64,000 nucleotides of DNA from Cryptomeria japonica (lineage: Eukaryota > Streptophyta > Pinopsida > Cupressales > Cupressaceae): NCBI RefSeq assembly GCF_030272615.1, contig NC_081414.1:341360717-341424716 (forward strand), given 5' to 3'. Made by a program: the position numbers and the translations under genes. This document shows, piece by piece, positions 24,509-36,359 of the stretch. Within the stretch, counting starts at the first letter, position 1. Every line of letters starts with the position of its first letter. The notes below the pieces were generated by a model that did not search any database, had not been told where the DNA came from, and worked only from the letters and a program-made list of their open reading frames with translations.

Positions 24509-27350
24509 ATTTTGACATAAGCAATTGATCTGTCATCACTCATTCTTTATTGATGAGGTAGTATACATATATTCAAGAATGGCGAATTCATAGCTATAAA
24601 GTGTAAGATAGTCTAAATACATAAGCAACAATATTACGACCAAAAATGTAAATTAGTGATCATTAAATTTCCATTGAGCATTGCCCACGATGACAACCTT
24701 CTATATAGACTTTGGAATACTCTCCTTCTATTGAGAGTAATTTAATAGGGAGTTGTAAATAATTATTTGGTTTACATTGCTTTAGATAGTTACTTGTTAG
24801 AAAACCATATGAAGGTGATCTAATCAATGAACTACTTATTCTTGATGACAACTAGAATTATTTGAAACATTCATGATTAAAATTATTTACCTCGATATTT
24901 TTCTTGCTATTCTAAATAGAGTAATCAAATCACCAACCTCATCTAGAAAATAACTTCTTACGAAAGACCTCAAATACCATTTCCCACTCTATATATTTTT
25001 ATCTCAACTAAGGTTTGTTTATTTCTCAATTAATTATCAAGGTTTGTATCTCAATTTTGTTACAGTATAGAATCCATAGTTATCTACGCATGCTCATTTT
25101 AATTACAAATATCAAGAATGCCTTTAACATATTTAGGACCCAAGTGGAGAACAACTTCATGTGTAGAATATATTATATTTATTTGTTCTCCTAGTGATAT
25201 TATTATGCACAAGTAATGAAAAATCAAAAGCTTTTTTTCAACAAGTAGAAATGTTATTATTGATAAGTTTCACTCCATATCAACCATTATTGATATTTCT
25301 CATTATCTGTTTTGGCAGAAAATATTTTTAATCAAATTTTCCCTTGATAACTATGATAAATGATGTGTATAGTTATAATAAATTTTTGAAGGGGTAGTCA
25401 TTCATTGAAACAAAAATTTCATGTTGGATAAATGAATTTAGAGGTAGACATCAAGAGTGGCTAGATTAGTATAAGGCCCCTACCTTATTTGAATAATATG
25501 GCAAGCTTCAAGAGTGAGTATGTATTGACGTTCTATTTATTGTGCCTTAAAAATTATTTGGAGTGGAAATGCACCTTGAGAGTTTGACTTGGAAATTTTA
25601 TTCAGGTTTAGTTCCTTGAGTGACCCCTTTGACTAAGGGAAAACATGTGTGAAACCAATGATTTCCTAGCTTGACCTAGCACTTGAATGATTTTGAACTT
25701 GAGAACATAAGTGAAAGCCCTAATTTCACATTTTACAAAAGCACTCAACCTTATAAGATGTGAACATATTGCTCACAAATGTAATAGGTGTAAGCCTTAG
25801 TTGAAAAGAAAAAAATGAAAATTATTGAAAAAATCATATAGAACGTCACCAATGTTAAATCCTTGTGGTGCAAAGAATGATGAAAATTCTATGGCCTCAA
25901 TCAATAATATTTTTAGAGACTTGAGATGAGATCACACTTGAATTTTACAAAGAAAATTAGAGAAAAAAAGGTGCAATAAAAATAAGAATTTTGATTTAGA
26001 TCCCATCAAGGTTTTGTGATGCAAAGGTTGTTTGGATTTCCAATAGAGTAAAAGTAATAAACATCTATCAATAAACTTCTATATTCTTATCAAGTATAAA
26101 AACAAACCATTTTTATTGAAGTTTAGAAAACATTGATGAAATATTGATGAAATGGAATTTGCAATATTTGGTGAATTATTAGTGAAGAGGCATGAAACAT
26201 GAACCAAAAAATGCCTTTCTATAGATACTAACAAAAAAAAAATAAGAGAAGGGTGCATTAGTGAGGTAGGAAAAATGATCTTATCAATGAGAGAAAAGGA
26301 GGAGAGGAATCAAGGTTACAAGGTACTTTTACTTCTTTTTCAAATACAAAGTGAGCTATGTGATTTTATTTTGATGGTTAAGTTAGGTTTTTTAAAGCGG
26401 GCTAGGGTTTAAGTTAATAATGAAAAAGTACATCTGGGCTTATTGAGAATATAGAGTATAATGCAGTTTTGTAAGTTTTAAATGAGAAAAGGTGTAGATT
26501 GTAATACCAAAAAATGGTTAGTAGACATTAGTGAATAATCATAAATTTAAACCATTTAAAAGTATCATCAAGGAATAATAATAGCATAAATGGAACATTA
26601 TAAAAATTATTAACCTTATAACTTCCATATGCTCTGTATGCTGTTGTGGTCTTCCTTGTCTCCACGAACATTTCTAGCTCCAAATTTGACTAATGGAGAG
26701 TGGGAGAGAGATATGGGTGAGTGTGGAATTCTCTCAAACTAGCATAAAAACATGAAGATGGATGAGTATATGTGGATATGCAACCAAAAGGGTAGCATAA
26801 GTCTATGTTAAAAAAGTGGATGATTTGATAAGAGGGAAGGGTTCAATTTATAGATTTTGGGGCTTAGAAATGAATGGTAAAGATTGTAAGGATGGTAAAG
26901 GGCTCAAATTGAAAGGGAATGTGGTCCCGTATTTGAAGGCCTGTCCTTGTGACATGTGTCACAAGGGGAAAAGGGGTGCAAGGGTATGTGTGCTCACACA
27001 TTTGTTAGCACATCTTGGGAAGAACAACTATCATAGGGAAAAGGGGAATGTATGGTCACACACGTGTAAGCAAGCTTTGGGAATCTCACTTATCTTGGGG
27101 AAAAGTGGAAGGTGTGCTCACACATGTGTGAGCAACCTTGAGAAGTTCATGAAGTTGACAAGTGGAACATTTGTGGAAAGGTGTAAGGGCTAGTGGAAGG
27201 GGACTTATGACATATGGGGCAAAGAGGAAAGTGTAGGTTGACTCCATGGGGAAGAGAAATTCTCACACATGTGTGAGTACCCCTTGATCAAAGGTGATGT
27301 GGATGGGTGAGATGACTTGGGTAGGTGTGTAGTATTTTAAATTTAAATAC
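24509..27350. other. Unrecognised AT-rich DNA of segment B
   Basis: No protein resemblance and no clear element ends. It is duplicated in segment C (58754-61560). The last 400 bases hold the 62-bp-spaced palindromes and match the left repeat of the candidate element at 61169. It stops at 27350, where the LARD-like block begins. Confidence 0.5.
26991..27134. repeat. Palindrome array, 62-bp spacing (segment B)
   Basis: Three 20-base near-palindromes start at 26991, 27053 and 27115, spaced exactly 62 bases. The third is perfect: TGCTCACACATGTGTGAGCA. A related 16-base core is at about 27262-27277, and an inverted repeat CTTGTGACA/TGTCACAAG is at 26946-26965. The units between are G/A-rich. Confidence 0.85.
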
Positions 27351-28458
27351 TCGTGATCTTGTGATCTTTTGCTTCTTGATTTGGTGTTGCAAATTCCGGA
27401 TTATTTTCTTACCTTATTGTTGGAATTGATGATTTATTATCTTTCTTCATCTGTACTTTGGTCACTAAACTGGTTTAGGTTTATTTTTTTCTTATGTTGG
27501 TCTTGTGTTGAAATGTGAAATTCCTCTCCAAGGACGTATGAGACGGTCTTGGTAGAGTGTGTACAAGGAAGTAGACGCAGGGAACCTTGAGGATGGGGCT
27601 ATGTGAGGCTGTGATGCAGCAAGGATCCACTACCTACCTATGTGTGGTGACTATCTCTTGGAGGCTAACCACCGTTCTCAACAAGGGATGTTCATGAAGG
27701 TCTTGTATGGAAGGTAGCACCACCATGGTGTGCCCTAGCACCATGGAGCCCTTGAGTGAGACGTTGGATATTTATGATCATATTATTGTTCTGAGGTTAG
27801 GCATAGAGATGTTGATCGTGCATGTTATCTTTGACCAAGCATTAGACATGCTCACATGTGGCCTTTTGAGTTGTGCATTGCAATTGTGTGGATGGTTATT
27901 ATGTGTAATCATGGAGTAAATTGTGTTAACTTGTCACTATGTTATGGGACATAGTCATTGGAAAGGATTCTATATGCTTGGCAAGTGTAAACAATTGTGT
28001 ACTATGTGTTGCTCTTATTTCATGAAAGTTAACTTGGTTGTAGAATTTGATATTTGAAGCTAGTTCTATGTGATAAAGTTTTATAAATAAGATGTATTGG
28101 TAAAGGAAATTGATCACGATGGCATGTTTTCTTGTCATATTGGTAGTCGATTATGGTAATTGTTGCTTACCTCTTTTTATGCTTTAATTTAGTGTGATGG
28201 AAGGGAGAAAATTCTTGTTTCTCTTCTATGATTATAGATAGTTCCTAGAATGTTATAAGAAATGTATGGATTTAGATGTATTTTGCCAATGGATAATGGC
28301 ATTCGTAGAGGATTTATCAATAATGTTTCATTTATTTGTGGAAAGATTCCTATGTACAATTTGATATTTACTGAATGAGTTTCAAGGCTAATGCGTGTGA
28401 CATATTCTCCGTCTAGCCTTACGACTTCCAGGAGTAAGTCAGAACCTGAGGGGGAGAA
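27351..28458 (+). mobile_element. LARD-like block: extra partial internal region
   Basis: Matches the last 1.1 kb of the LARD-like internal domain (35288-36359), including a polypurine tract just before the LTR (AACCTGAGGGGGAGAA). It abuts flanking DNA of segment B at 27350 with no LTR between. Relative to the other copy it has about 35 extra bases near 27533, bounded by similar short repeats. No coding capacity is seen. Confidence 0.8.
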
Positions 28459-31400
28459 TGTAGTACCCCTGCCCTATTCAGATTCTAATCTCGGTTTGAC
28501 CTTGTCTAGTTTATCATGTTATAATGTTCTAGTTAGATGTTTTGATCTTTGTGCATACTTGTTAATGTGGTTATCACACCAATTCATATGCAAGTTTGAT
28601 AGTTCTCCTGTTTCATGTTATTAATCTTGGGCTAACACTTTCATTAAGTATATATGTATGTATGTATGTATGACTCTTGGTTGCAGGAGATTTCAGGTAT
28701 AGTATCGCATGGGCGTGAGGTTCGTCTCCAGCTGGATTCACAGGTTTGAGTGTATCTCTTTGGCCATTAGAGTTTGGATTAGGTGGTCGTAAGACACTCA
28801 TTTGACCCTAGTCGTGCTCAAGTGAGCATCATCAGTCATCATCGGTATTCCCTTTGGTTGGGTATGCAGGTCATCTATTTGTTTGACCTTATTAGGTTGC
28901 ATGTCTGAGTGTGGTTAAATTGAGTAATTAATCCTTAATATTTAATTTGATTTTATGTGGGTTTACGCATTAGTAATTAAGGGACTAAATTAAATAGGTT
29001 CCCTTTATGCGAGTAATCGATAATTAGAAATTGCTCAATTCAAATTGGTAGCAAGTTTGACTAAATGATTAATTTATTTTGCTTATGCTTTTGGAAAGAA
29101 AAGATTTAAATTTAATAGAAATAGAATTAATTTAATCTCTTTGCCCTTCTAAAAATAGAAAGGTTGATTTTAGTTATTTAAAGAAAATCAATTTTAATTA
29201 GAAAAGCAAGTTTTTTATATTTATATTTAATATAGTTTTGAAAGAATGCAATTGGAGATTTTATTTTAATCAAAATTATTTTTACCCTCTTTAAATAATT
29301 TGAAATATAGATGATAGTTTTCTTAATTTAAGAAAATTAGAAATTAATTGGGGAAGAGTCATTTTGATTTTCATAAATTAGAAATAAATTGTGTAAAAGT
29401 ATTTTAAAATTCAAAAATAAGAATTTTGGGATGGTATTTTAATAAAAATATTTTAAATGCAAAAATAAAATTTTGGTCAATATTTTTCCCATATAACCTA
29501 GGGTTGGAAAATATTTTGGGGAGAATAGTTTTTGGAAAAATAATTCCCAGAGAGTTATTTGGAAAGATGTTCTGGAGGAATTTTGGGGGAAAAATATTTC
29601 TCGAAAAAAAGAATTGATCTGGAGCTTGGAGGTTGCGCTCTAGAACAAATCTCATCCAGGATTGCTTAATGAGGTAGGATTCTTAATTATCTCCTTTGTT
29701 GCAAAAAAAATTTACTGTTTGGTTTTGAAATGTATGTGTTTGTTGTTGAAAGATCTCCCAGATTAATTTCTGGATTGAAATTGGGTTTGGGGTTTTCAAA
29801 ACCATGCATTATAGCTTGTGTTCTTGCAAGGTAGGTTAAATCATGGGTGAGAAATGTTTCATTTTGCCCAGATATGGGCTTTGTTTGAAGAAAATTGCTT
29901 GTGGGTCTAGTTCTTTATCAAATTTGTGAGTATTTAATAGCCTGTGACTTTCAAAAAAAATATTATAGTCTCTATGTGAGACTGTGTTTTTAATCATCTC
30001 TGGGGTTTATGCTTTTTAGAAATTTGTTTTATTTTATTTTATCAAATTTAAGATCGAAATTTAAGTTTTGATTGGGCGGATTTTTTGGGGGATTTTGGAG
30101 GGGGGGAGTCGAAGCTCAAACCTTGCCCTTCCCTTCCCTTCCGCCGTGGAGCCGCTGTGAGCTATGCGACCCCGGTGGCCATAGAGCCCTGCGACCACAG
30201 GGTGGTCGTAGGGTCCTGCGACCCCACGGTGGCTGCAAGGTTCCCCTTATCCACTGTGTGGACCCCACTGCGATGGACGCAGGTCCGTTGCTAGGGCACG
30301 ATTGCCCCACTCTCGTGGATGGGAGGTGGGTCCATGGCTCCCCTAGGGTTGGTCATTTTTTTTTTAAGTTTAAATATATATATATATATTAAATTTTAAT
30401 TAATATATTTTATTATTACATATTAAATATTAATTATTATTTAATGTATATTTTAGATATATGTTAATTGAGATAATTTATATGTTAATATATATTATTA
30501 ATTATATATTAATTACCGATTCCTTATTAGCGTATATTTTCAAATGAATGATTATTGTCCAATCTTTAATTTTATTAAGTTAGGTATATATAGAGATATA
30601 TACGTGATAATTAATTTCTTTAGATTGGGTATGTGTTTTAAATATATGCAAGGAAATTATATTTCATTGAGAAATGTTTAGCCATGTCTATATTTTTTCT
30701 CTTTTTGTATATTTCCATTCTTGGAAGGTGTATAATTGTGTTGTTAGAGATGAGATTAGATTATTGCTTTCGACTCAGGCTGAAATGATGTTTTATTTGG
30801 AAAAATGAATATAATATGTTAGTTGATTAATTTGATTAATTGATTTTATATCATTGGGTGTTCTATGTATAGAATACTTATGTTAATGTGAATTTGGTTT
30901 AAAACTCGTAATGATGTATTTATGTTATGTTCTGATGCAAATGAACTTAGTGAGTTAGAAAACCAAAAACGATCTGTACCTAGATAAGGTAGACAAACTA
31001 CAATCAAACTTAGATCACTTAGAAAACTTTATCGGCTTTAATGTTTAAATCAATATGGGAAAATATTGTCTCTATTGATTATTGCCTATGCAAGTTTTAA
31101 TTTTTGTATTCATTTTTTCTTAAGTAATGGAAAACCTTGCTTTGTTTGATTAGGACCCTATCATATGGATTGATTTGGGGTACCTGTTCCTATCCTCAAT
31201 CTCGAGTTTGACTATTATTTTCTGGTGGTGTTGTATTTGGTCAAATCCTTTATGTAGGTGTCGAATGATGATTTGTGGTTGACCATAGTTGGTCAGGTCT
31301 CTAGTTAGAGTACCGTCAGTCAGTGCATCTCATATGAAGTCGTGTTTGACCAAATGGTTGTTTACTCCATTTTAAACTTTGTATGCTTGACCTTGGGTAT

Positions 31401-32842
31401 GTCTGGGTTTTTGAGTTCGTTTGAGTATAGTCTAGTGTCATATGGGAAAGTGGCTTTCGATTGGGGGCCACGCCTAAAGTGGTTGTTGGGTAACCCATCG
31501 AAAGTGTGTCTAATAAGTGATAACCTAATAGTATATTAGAGAGTTAGTTAATGAATCACTAAGTAAGATAATTGTGCCTCACACATGGGATGAGTGCTAA
31601 CACATACTCGACATGCTATGAGAAGGCCTGAAATGGAAAACCATCATCCTTGTCTTCACGAAAGGACATTTGGGTCCACATGAGGCTTGGATGGGCCAGA
31701 GGTTTAGAATAGGTTGCCAGAGTAACCCAGTGTATGGGGCCGGAACCTATGAAGACCTGCCATGGTAACCATACCAAGTTATGTGATGACACTTGTCCCT
31801 AAAGATCGCTAGTGTGTTGTAGTGTTGTCTTGATAGGAGCATTGGTGTGGAGTCATCCTGATGTTTATGCCCCAATGAGAACCTAATATCTTGTTGGACC
31901 TTGGGTTGCGATGAGTTAGTTATGTGGATGCTCCAGTTGATCTTTTGTAGATTGCTTCATATTATGTTCAGTTGGATCCTTTCGTATTCAGGGATCATTT
32001 ATGTATTTATTTGACCAATGTGGTCGTTGTATATTGGTTATGTTCGCCTTGATGGCAAGATTGTAAATGTTGCTAACCTTATGTATTCATCACTATTATT
32101 TAAATATCAGAGGGGTCTTTCTTTTGAGAAGACCCAGAGATGTAGCCCTCGAGGGGTGAATTCTGAGATCATATCAGAGTTATGTGGTGTTTTACATTCT
32201 TATGTTTCTTGTTACTTTAGCATGTATGGATGGCATTATGTTAGAATGTATAAGAGGATTAGATGGAATTAATCTTAAATATATGGTTGTGGTCATCTTA
32301 TTAAAATGCAGTAATTTGAATCATGAAAGAATGTAGATTAGAATAATGGAATATATTCAGTTATTGATAATGCAATTGAAGTATGCATGGAAAGTATTCG
32401 TTAGTCTATCTTGAAATTAAAGCATGTAATAAAACTAGATGCATGACTTATATTTTAATATAAGCTTGAGCGTAATGTATGGTTAAATTTATATTGGATG
32501 AACCTTAATCATGTTCTCTATCCTTTTTACCTCAATGGATGAACCTCATCATGTTTCTATAATATTAATTTACCAAAATAAATTATCATTTGTTAAAGTA
32601 TTATCTTGTCATTAAGTTAATCATCTTAATTGGATTAATTAGCATGAGTTGAGTTTTATGTTGAATTAAGTAATCACGTTGGGAAACTCTGTAGGTGTTA
32701 TTTGAAGTCTTCCGCTGTGTAATTTGAACTTTGATAACTCATTGTATCATTGTGTTGTGTTTAACTTTTAAAAAAAAAATTATTGCACTCTATTCTTGTG
32801 TTTTAGCTTAATCCCTTCGGGGTTTCCTGGCGAGCCATTACA
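28459..32842 (+). repeat. LARD-like LTR 1 (4384 bp)
   Basis: Begins TGTAGTACCCC directly after a polypurine tract and ends GAGCCATTACA directly before a tRNA-Met-type primer binding site. It matches 36360-41755 over its length. It has no convincing gene; the frames at 29404-29655 and 30072-30392 follow base composition. Inside are a GC-rich island (30079-30350), a short TATG repeat (28650-28672) and long AT-rich stretches. The ends and primer site look like Ty3/gypsy elements of the Del/Tekay kind; this is inference. Confidence 0.88.
30079..30350. repeat. GC-rich island with degenerate repeats in LTR 1
   Basis: In otherwise AT-rich DNA, about 270 bases are GC-rich and repeat a motif like GCGACCCCRSGGTGGCC three times (30168-30235), then lead into CCACTGTGTGGACCCCACTG. 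Counterparts are at 37990-38265 and 39070-39275 in LTR 2, with different numbers of motif copies. Confidence 0.75.
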
Positions 32843-35800
32843 TTTGGTATTAGAGCCAAGTTGCAAACACTGGGATCTCTGGTGTCGCATGTTCCCTTAG
32901 TTGGTGTGAGGTGTATCAACCTTACGTGTATGCTTGTCCTCCTTTTGTGTGTAATGGGTGTGTTCACACCTTGCTTTCACCTTCTTGATGTTGGTTTTTT
33001 TTTAGTGATTATATGTGTGTGTCTTGAATCTGAAAGTACGAAATGTGCTTGTATTAAGGTTATGATCGAGCTTGGTGTTGTCCACTTGAAGGACTTGTAT
33101 GGTAGAGGTTTAATGCTTATTATTTAGCAAACTGAATGTTTACCATCCTTTCTCCTCTCTCTCTATAGAAATTAAAATGTTTGTTATAAATGTATTTATC
33201 TCTTATGTGAGTTTTCTTATTCCAAGAGAAAGGTCGTGACTTCTTGAACCCTTGTGTGAACCTATGATTCTTCTGTGCTTCTAGATAATATAAAAGGGAT
33301 ATGTGTTTAAAAGATCATAATGGATATTGGGAGGAAAGTGTATGTTTTCATTAAGAATTCTCCATGTGTATTGTAGGAGTAACATAATTAAATTCTATCT
33401 TAAGGAATGTGCATTAATATGCGAATAGTTGTTATGTGAAACTACTTTGTTTGTAAAAGAAGTATAAAAAGGGAACATGTTATAGTAGCTTCGAGAGTTT
33501 ATTAATGTGTTCCACAAAAAGATGGTTGTATGTGTTTCATTAAACCAGTTTGATTGAGGATCTATTTTAGCAATGCTCCATTGAACCTGCTTTTGGATAT
33601 ATGTAATTGCCTTACTATGTTTAGAAAGTGCGAATGAAAAGATTGTTTGATGTGCATGCATTAATATGTATTTGGTTGATAGCTCCTCGTTTACCTTCTT
33701 ATCGTATTTTGATTTTCAATGATAGGTTGCAGAGTATGATATGTGTCTGTATTGTATTAAAGTAGTGAGTGTTCACAAGAGGTCTAGTATTATAGAAAAG
33801 ATTGGTTGTTTTGATCTCTGTTGTTTGGAAAGCTAGAACATTATGTTGCAACCATAATAATTGGAAACGTCATGTTAGGCTATTTGGCATCCTTCTAAAA
33901 TAGTGGCAAAATGACAACCATGCAATTAAATGATAGGCTTATAGTGAGATATTTTAGCATGTAGTGTGATCTTGTTGATCCTGTGTCTTTGTAGGAAATA
34001 GTTTGATTATCAAACTCCCTTTCCCTTCTCTTTGCCTAGATTATAAGATTTTTAGAAATGCTACTAAGAATGCATTGATTTAAACAAAATTTTTATAATG
34101 CATATGAAATTGTATGTTGCATTTGGGATTTTTATGGAAAGATGAGAGTCTTAAGCTTCAGAAAGAAATTTGCATAGTTAGGAATTTAGTTACGAATGCT
34201 TAGAGGAATTAGTGAAAGATATAGGAATGACATTATTTCCTTATGTAATTTTGAATTGTTTAGAATTTCAGTACTTGTATCTAGAGTAAACTTTATTCAG
34301 TTATTCATGTGGAAAGCATAATTAAAACCTCCCTAGAGTAAATAATAGCATACTAAAAAAGTACTCCTCGTAAATGTGAACAAACCAATACTAGTGTTTT
34401 CATGTGTATTGTAAGAAACCCGTACTTGTTATATGTGCCATAGGTTGGTGAAGTAATCAACCATGGAAGATATGTTTACTTATGAGTATGGGAAATCACA
34501 CTATTTGTGAGATGTTGCTTATTTGTTACCCTACTGAGTACCAAACCTCAAGTTGTTGGTAATTCAGTATGTTAAGGGGTAGTATTTGAAGTCACCGTTC
34601 CTTGAATAGTATGGATCAGTGCACGAGTAATGTCGGTGCAAAGCGACTTTAGCTTCTCTATTTTGAGGAATGATATAGTTATATAATAAAACTATATCAA
34701 GGGTGTACTCAATACTTTCCCTTTTGATGAATCTATTAATAGGTTTATGTGTGAAAACCTATTCCTCTCTTTTATTTGAGCATATTGATGGTAATTCTTG
34801 AGCATAGCGATGGTGTATTTTGGAGGATCTTTTGCCTTATCTTCATGAAAGGTAGGTTTGTTTGCATGAGCTGTCAATTAGTAGGTGTTGGTAGACATGT
34901 GGGTGGACCTTAGCCATGTATACCTCTGGCTTATGATGAGTATCTTGTGAGGTATGTCACTATGCAGGATGTGACCTGCATGTGCTTTTTTCGTGAGGTA
35001 CACTACCATGCGGGATACATCCATTATGTGTCTTCTCCTCTTGGAGTATTGCCATGCCACATGATGATGTGTTGCGGGGTGATACCGAGGTGCACACCAC
35101 CATGTCGTGTGGATGTGTGACTACGTCGCACCACATGAATAGCTACTGCAATAGCTAGACATTTGTTCCTTCCTTCCTCATTGGTGGCTAGATGCTAGTC
35201 ACATAGTGATGTTATGTGCAATTGTGATATTCTTATTTATTTCTTTGTGGACCAGCAAATTATCCTACTTTGACTTTGAAGGTTTACCACGATCTTGTGA
35301 TCTTTTGCTTCTTAATTTGGTGTTGCAAATTCTGGATTATTTTCTTGCCTTATTCTTGGAATTGATGATTTATTATAGTTCTTCATCTATACTTTGGTGG
35401 CTAAACTGGTTTATCTTTATTGTTTTCATATGTTGGTCTTGTGTTGAAACGTAAAATTCCACTACAAGGAAGTAGATGTAGGGAAACTTGAGGATGGGGG
35501 TATGTGAGGCTATGATGCAGTTAGGATCCACTACCTACCTATGTGTGGTGACTATCTCTTGGAGGCTAACCACCTTACTCAACAAGGGATGTTCACGAAG
35601 GTCTTGTATGGAAGGTAGCACTGCTATGGTGTGCCCTAGCACCATTGAGCACTTGAGTGAGACGTTGGATATTTATGATCATAATATTGTTCTGAGGTCA
35701 AGCATAGAGATGTTGATCATGCATGTTATCTTTGACTAAGCATTAGACATGCTCACATGTGGCCTTTTGAGTTGTTCATTACAGTTATATGGATGGTTAT

Positions 35801-36359
35801 TATTTGTAATCATGGAGTAAATTATGTTAACTTGTCACTATGTTATGGGACATAGTCATTGGAAAGGATTCTATATGCTTGGCAAGTGTAAACAATTGTG
35901 TACTATGTGTTGCTCTTATTTCATGAAAGTTAACTTGGTTGTAGAATTTGATATTTGAAGCTAGTTCTATGTGATAAATTTTTATAAATAAGATGCATTG
36001 GTAAAGGAAATTGATCATGATGACATGTTTTATTGTCATATTGGTAGTCGATTATGGTAATTGTTGGTTACCTCTTTTTATGCTTTAATTTGGTGTGATG
36101 GAAGGGAGAAAATTCTTGTTTCTCTTCTATGATTATAGATAGTTCCTAGAATGTTATAATAAATGTATGGATTTAGATGTATTTTGCCAATGGGTAATGG
36201 CATTCATAGAGGATTTAGAAATAATGTTTCATTTATTTGTGTAAAGATTCCTATGTAGAATTTGATATTTGTTGAATGAGTTTTAGGGCTAACACATGTG
36301 ACATATTCTCCGTCTAGCCTTACAAGTTCCAGAAGTAAGTCAAAACCTAGGGGGGAGGA
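32843..36359 (+). mobile_element. LARD-like internal domain, non-coding (3.5 kb)
   Basis: Lies between a primer binding site and a polypurine tract (about 36348-36359) and two long LTRs. The longest frames are under 90 residues and none resembles gag, protease, integrase or RT, even allowing for frameshifts. This is the definition of a LARD (large retrotransposon derivative), which relies on proteins from an autonomous relative. The last 1.07 kb is repeated at 27351-28458. Confidence 0.75.
32845..32857 (+). promoter_or_regulatory. LARD-like primer binding site
   Basis: TGGTATTAGAGCC lies two bases after LTR 1 and matches 12 of 13 bases of the tRNA-Met complement TGGTATCAGAGCC. Confidence 0.85.

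Noticed and set aside
26991-27134. CRISPR-like array
   Set aside because: Three palindromes with similar, not unique, spacers in a plant TE context; the structure is a minisatellite-like array.
26816-27193. 125-residue plus-strand frame in segment B
   Set aside because: It translates the palindrome array; the C copy is cut short at 63 residues, so the frame is not conserved.
29404-29655. Minus-strand 83-residue frame in LTR 1, with a counterpart in LTR 2 (37349-37552)
   Set aside because: Low-complexity Phe/Pro/Lys-rich product from a TTTTGGGGA-type repeat. The LTR 2 copy is frameshifted, and the similarity is explained by LTR identity.
30072-30392. 106-residue frame over the GC-rich island
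   Set aside because: Open in several frames and on both strands because of GC content. The counterpart islands do not keep one frame.
32861-33127. 88-residue frame just after the LARD primer site, as possible gag
   Set aside because: Hydrophobic, cysteine-rich composition with no gag or zinc-knuckle motif, and too short.
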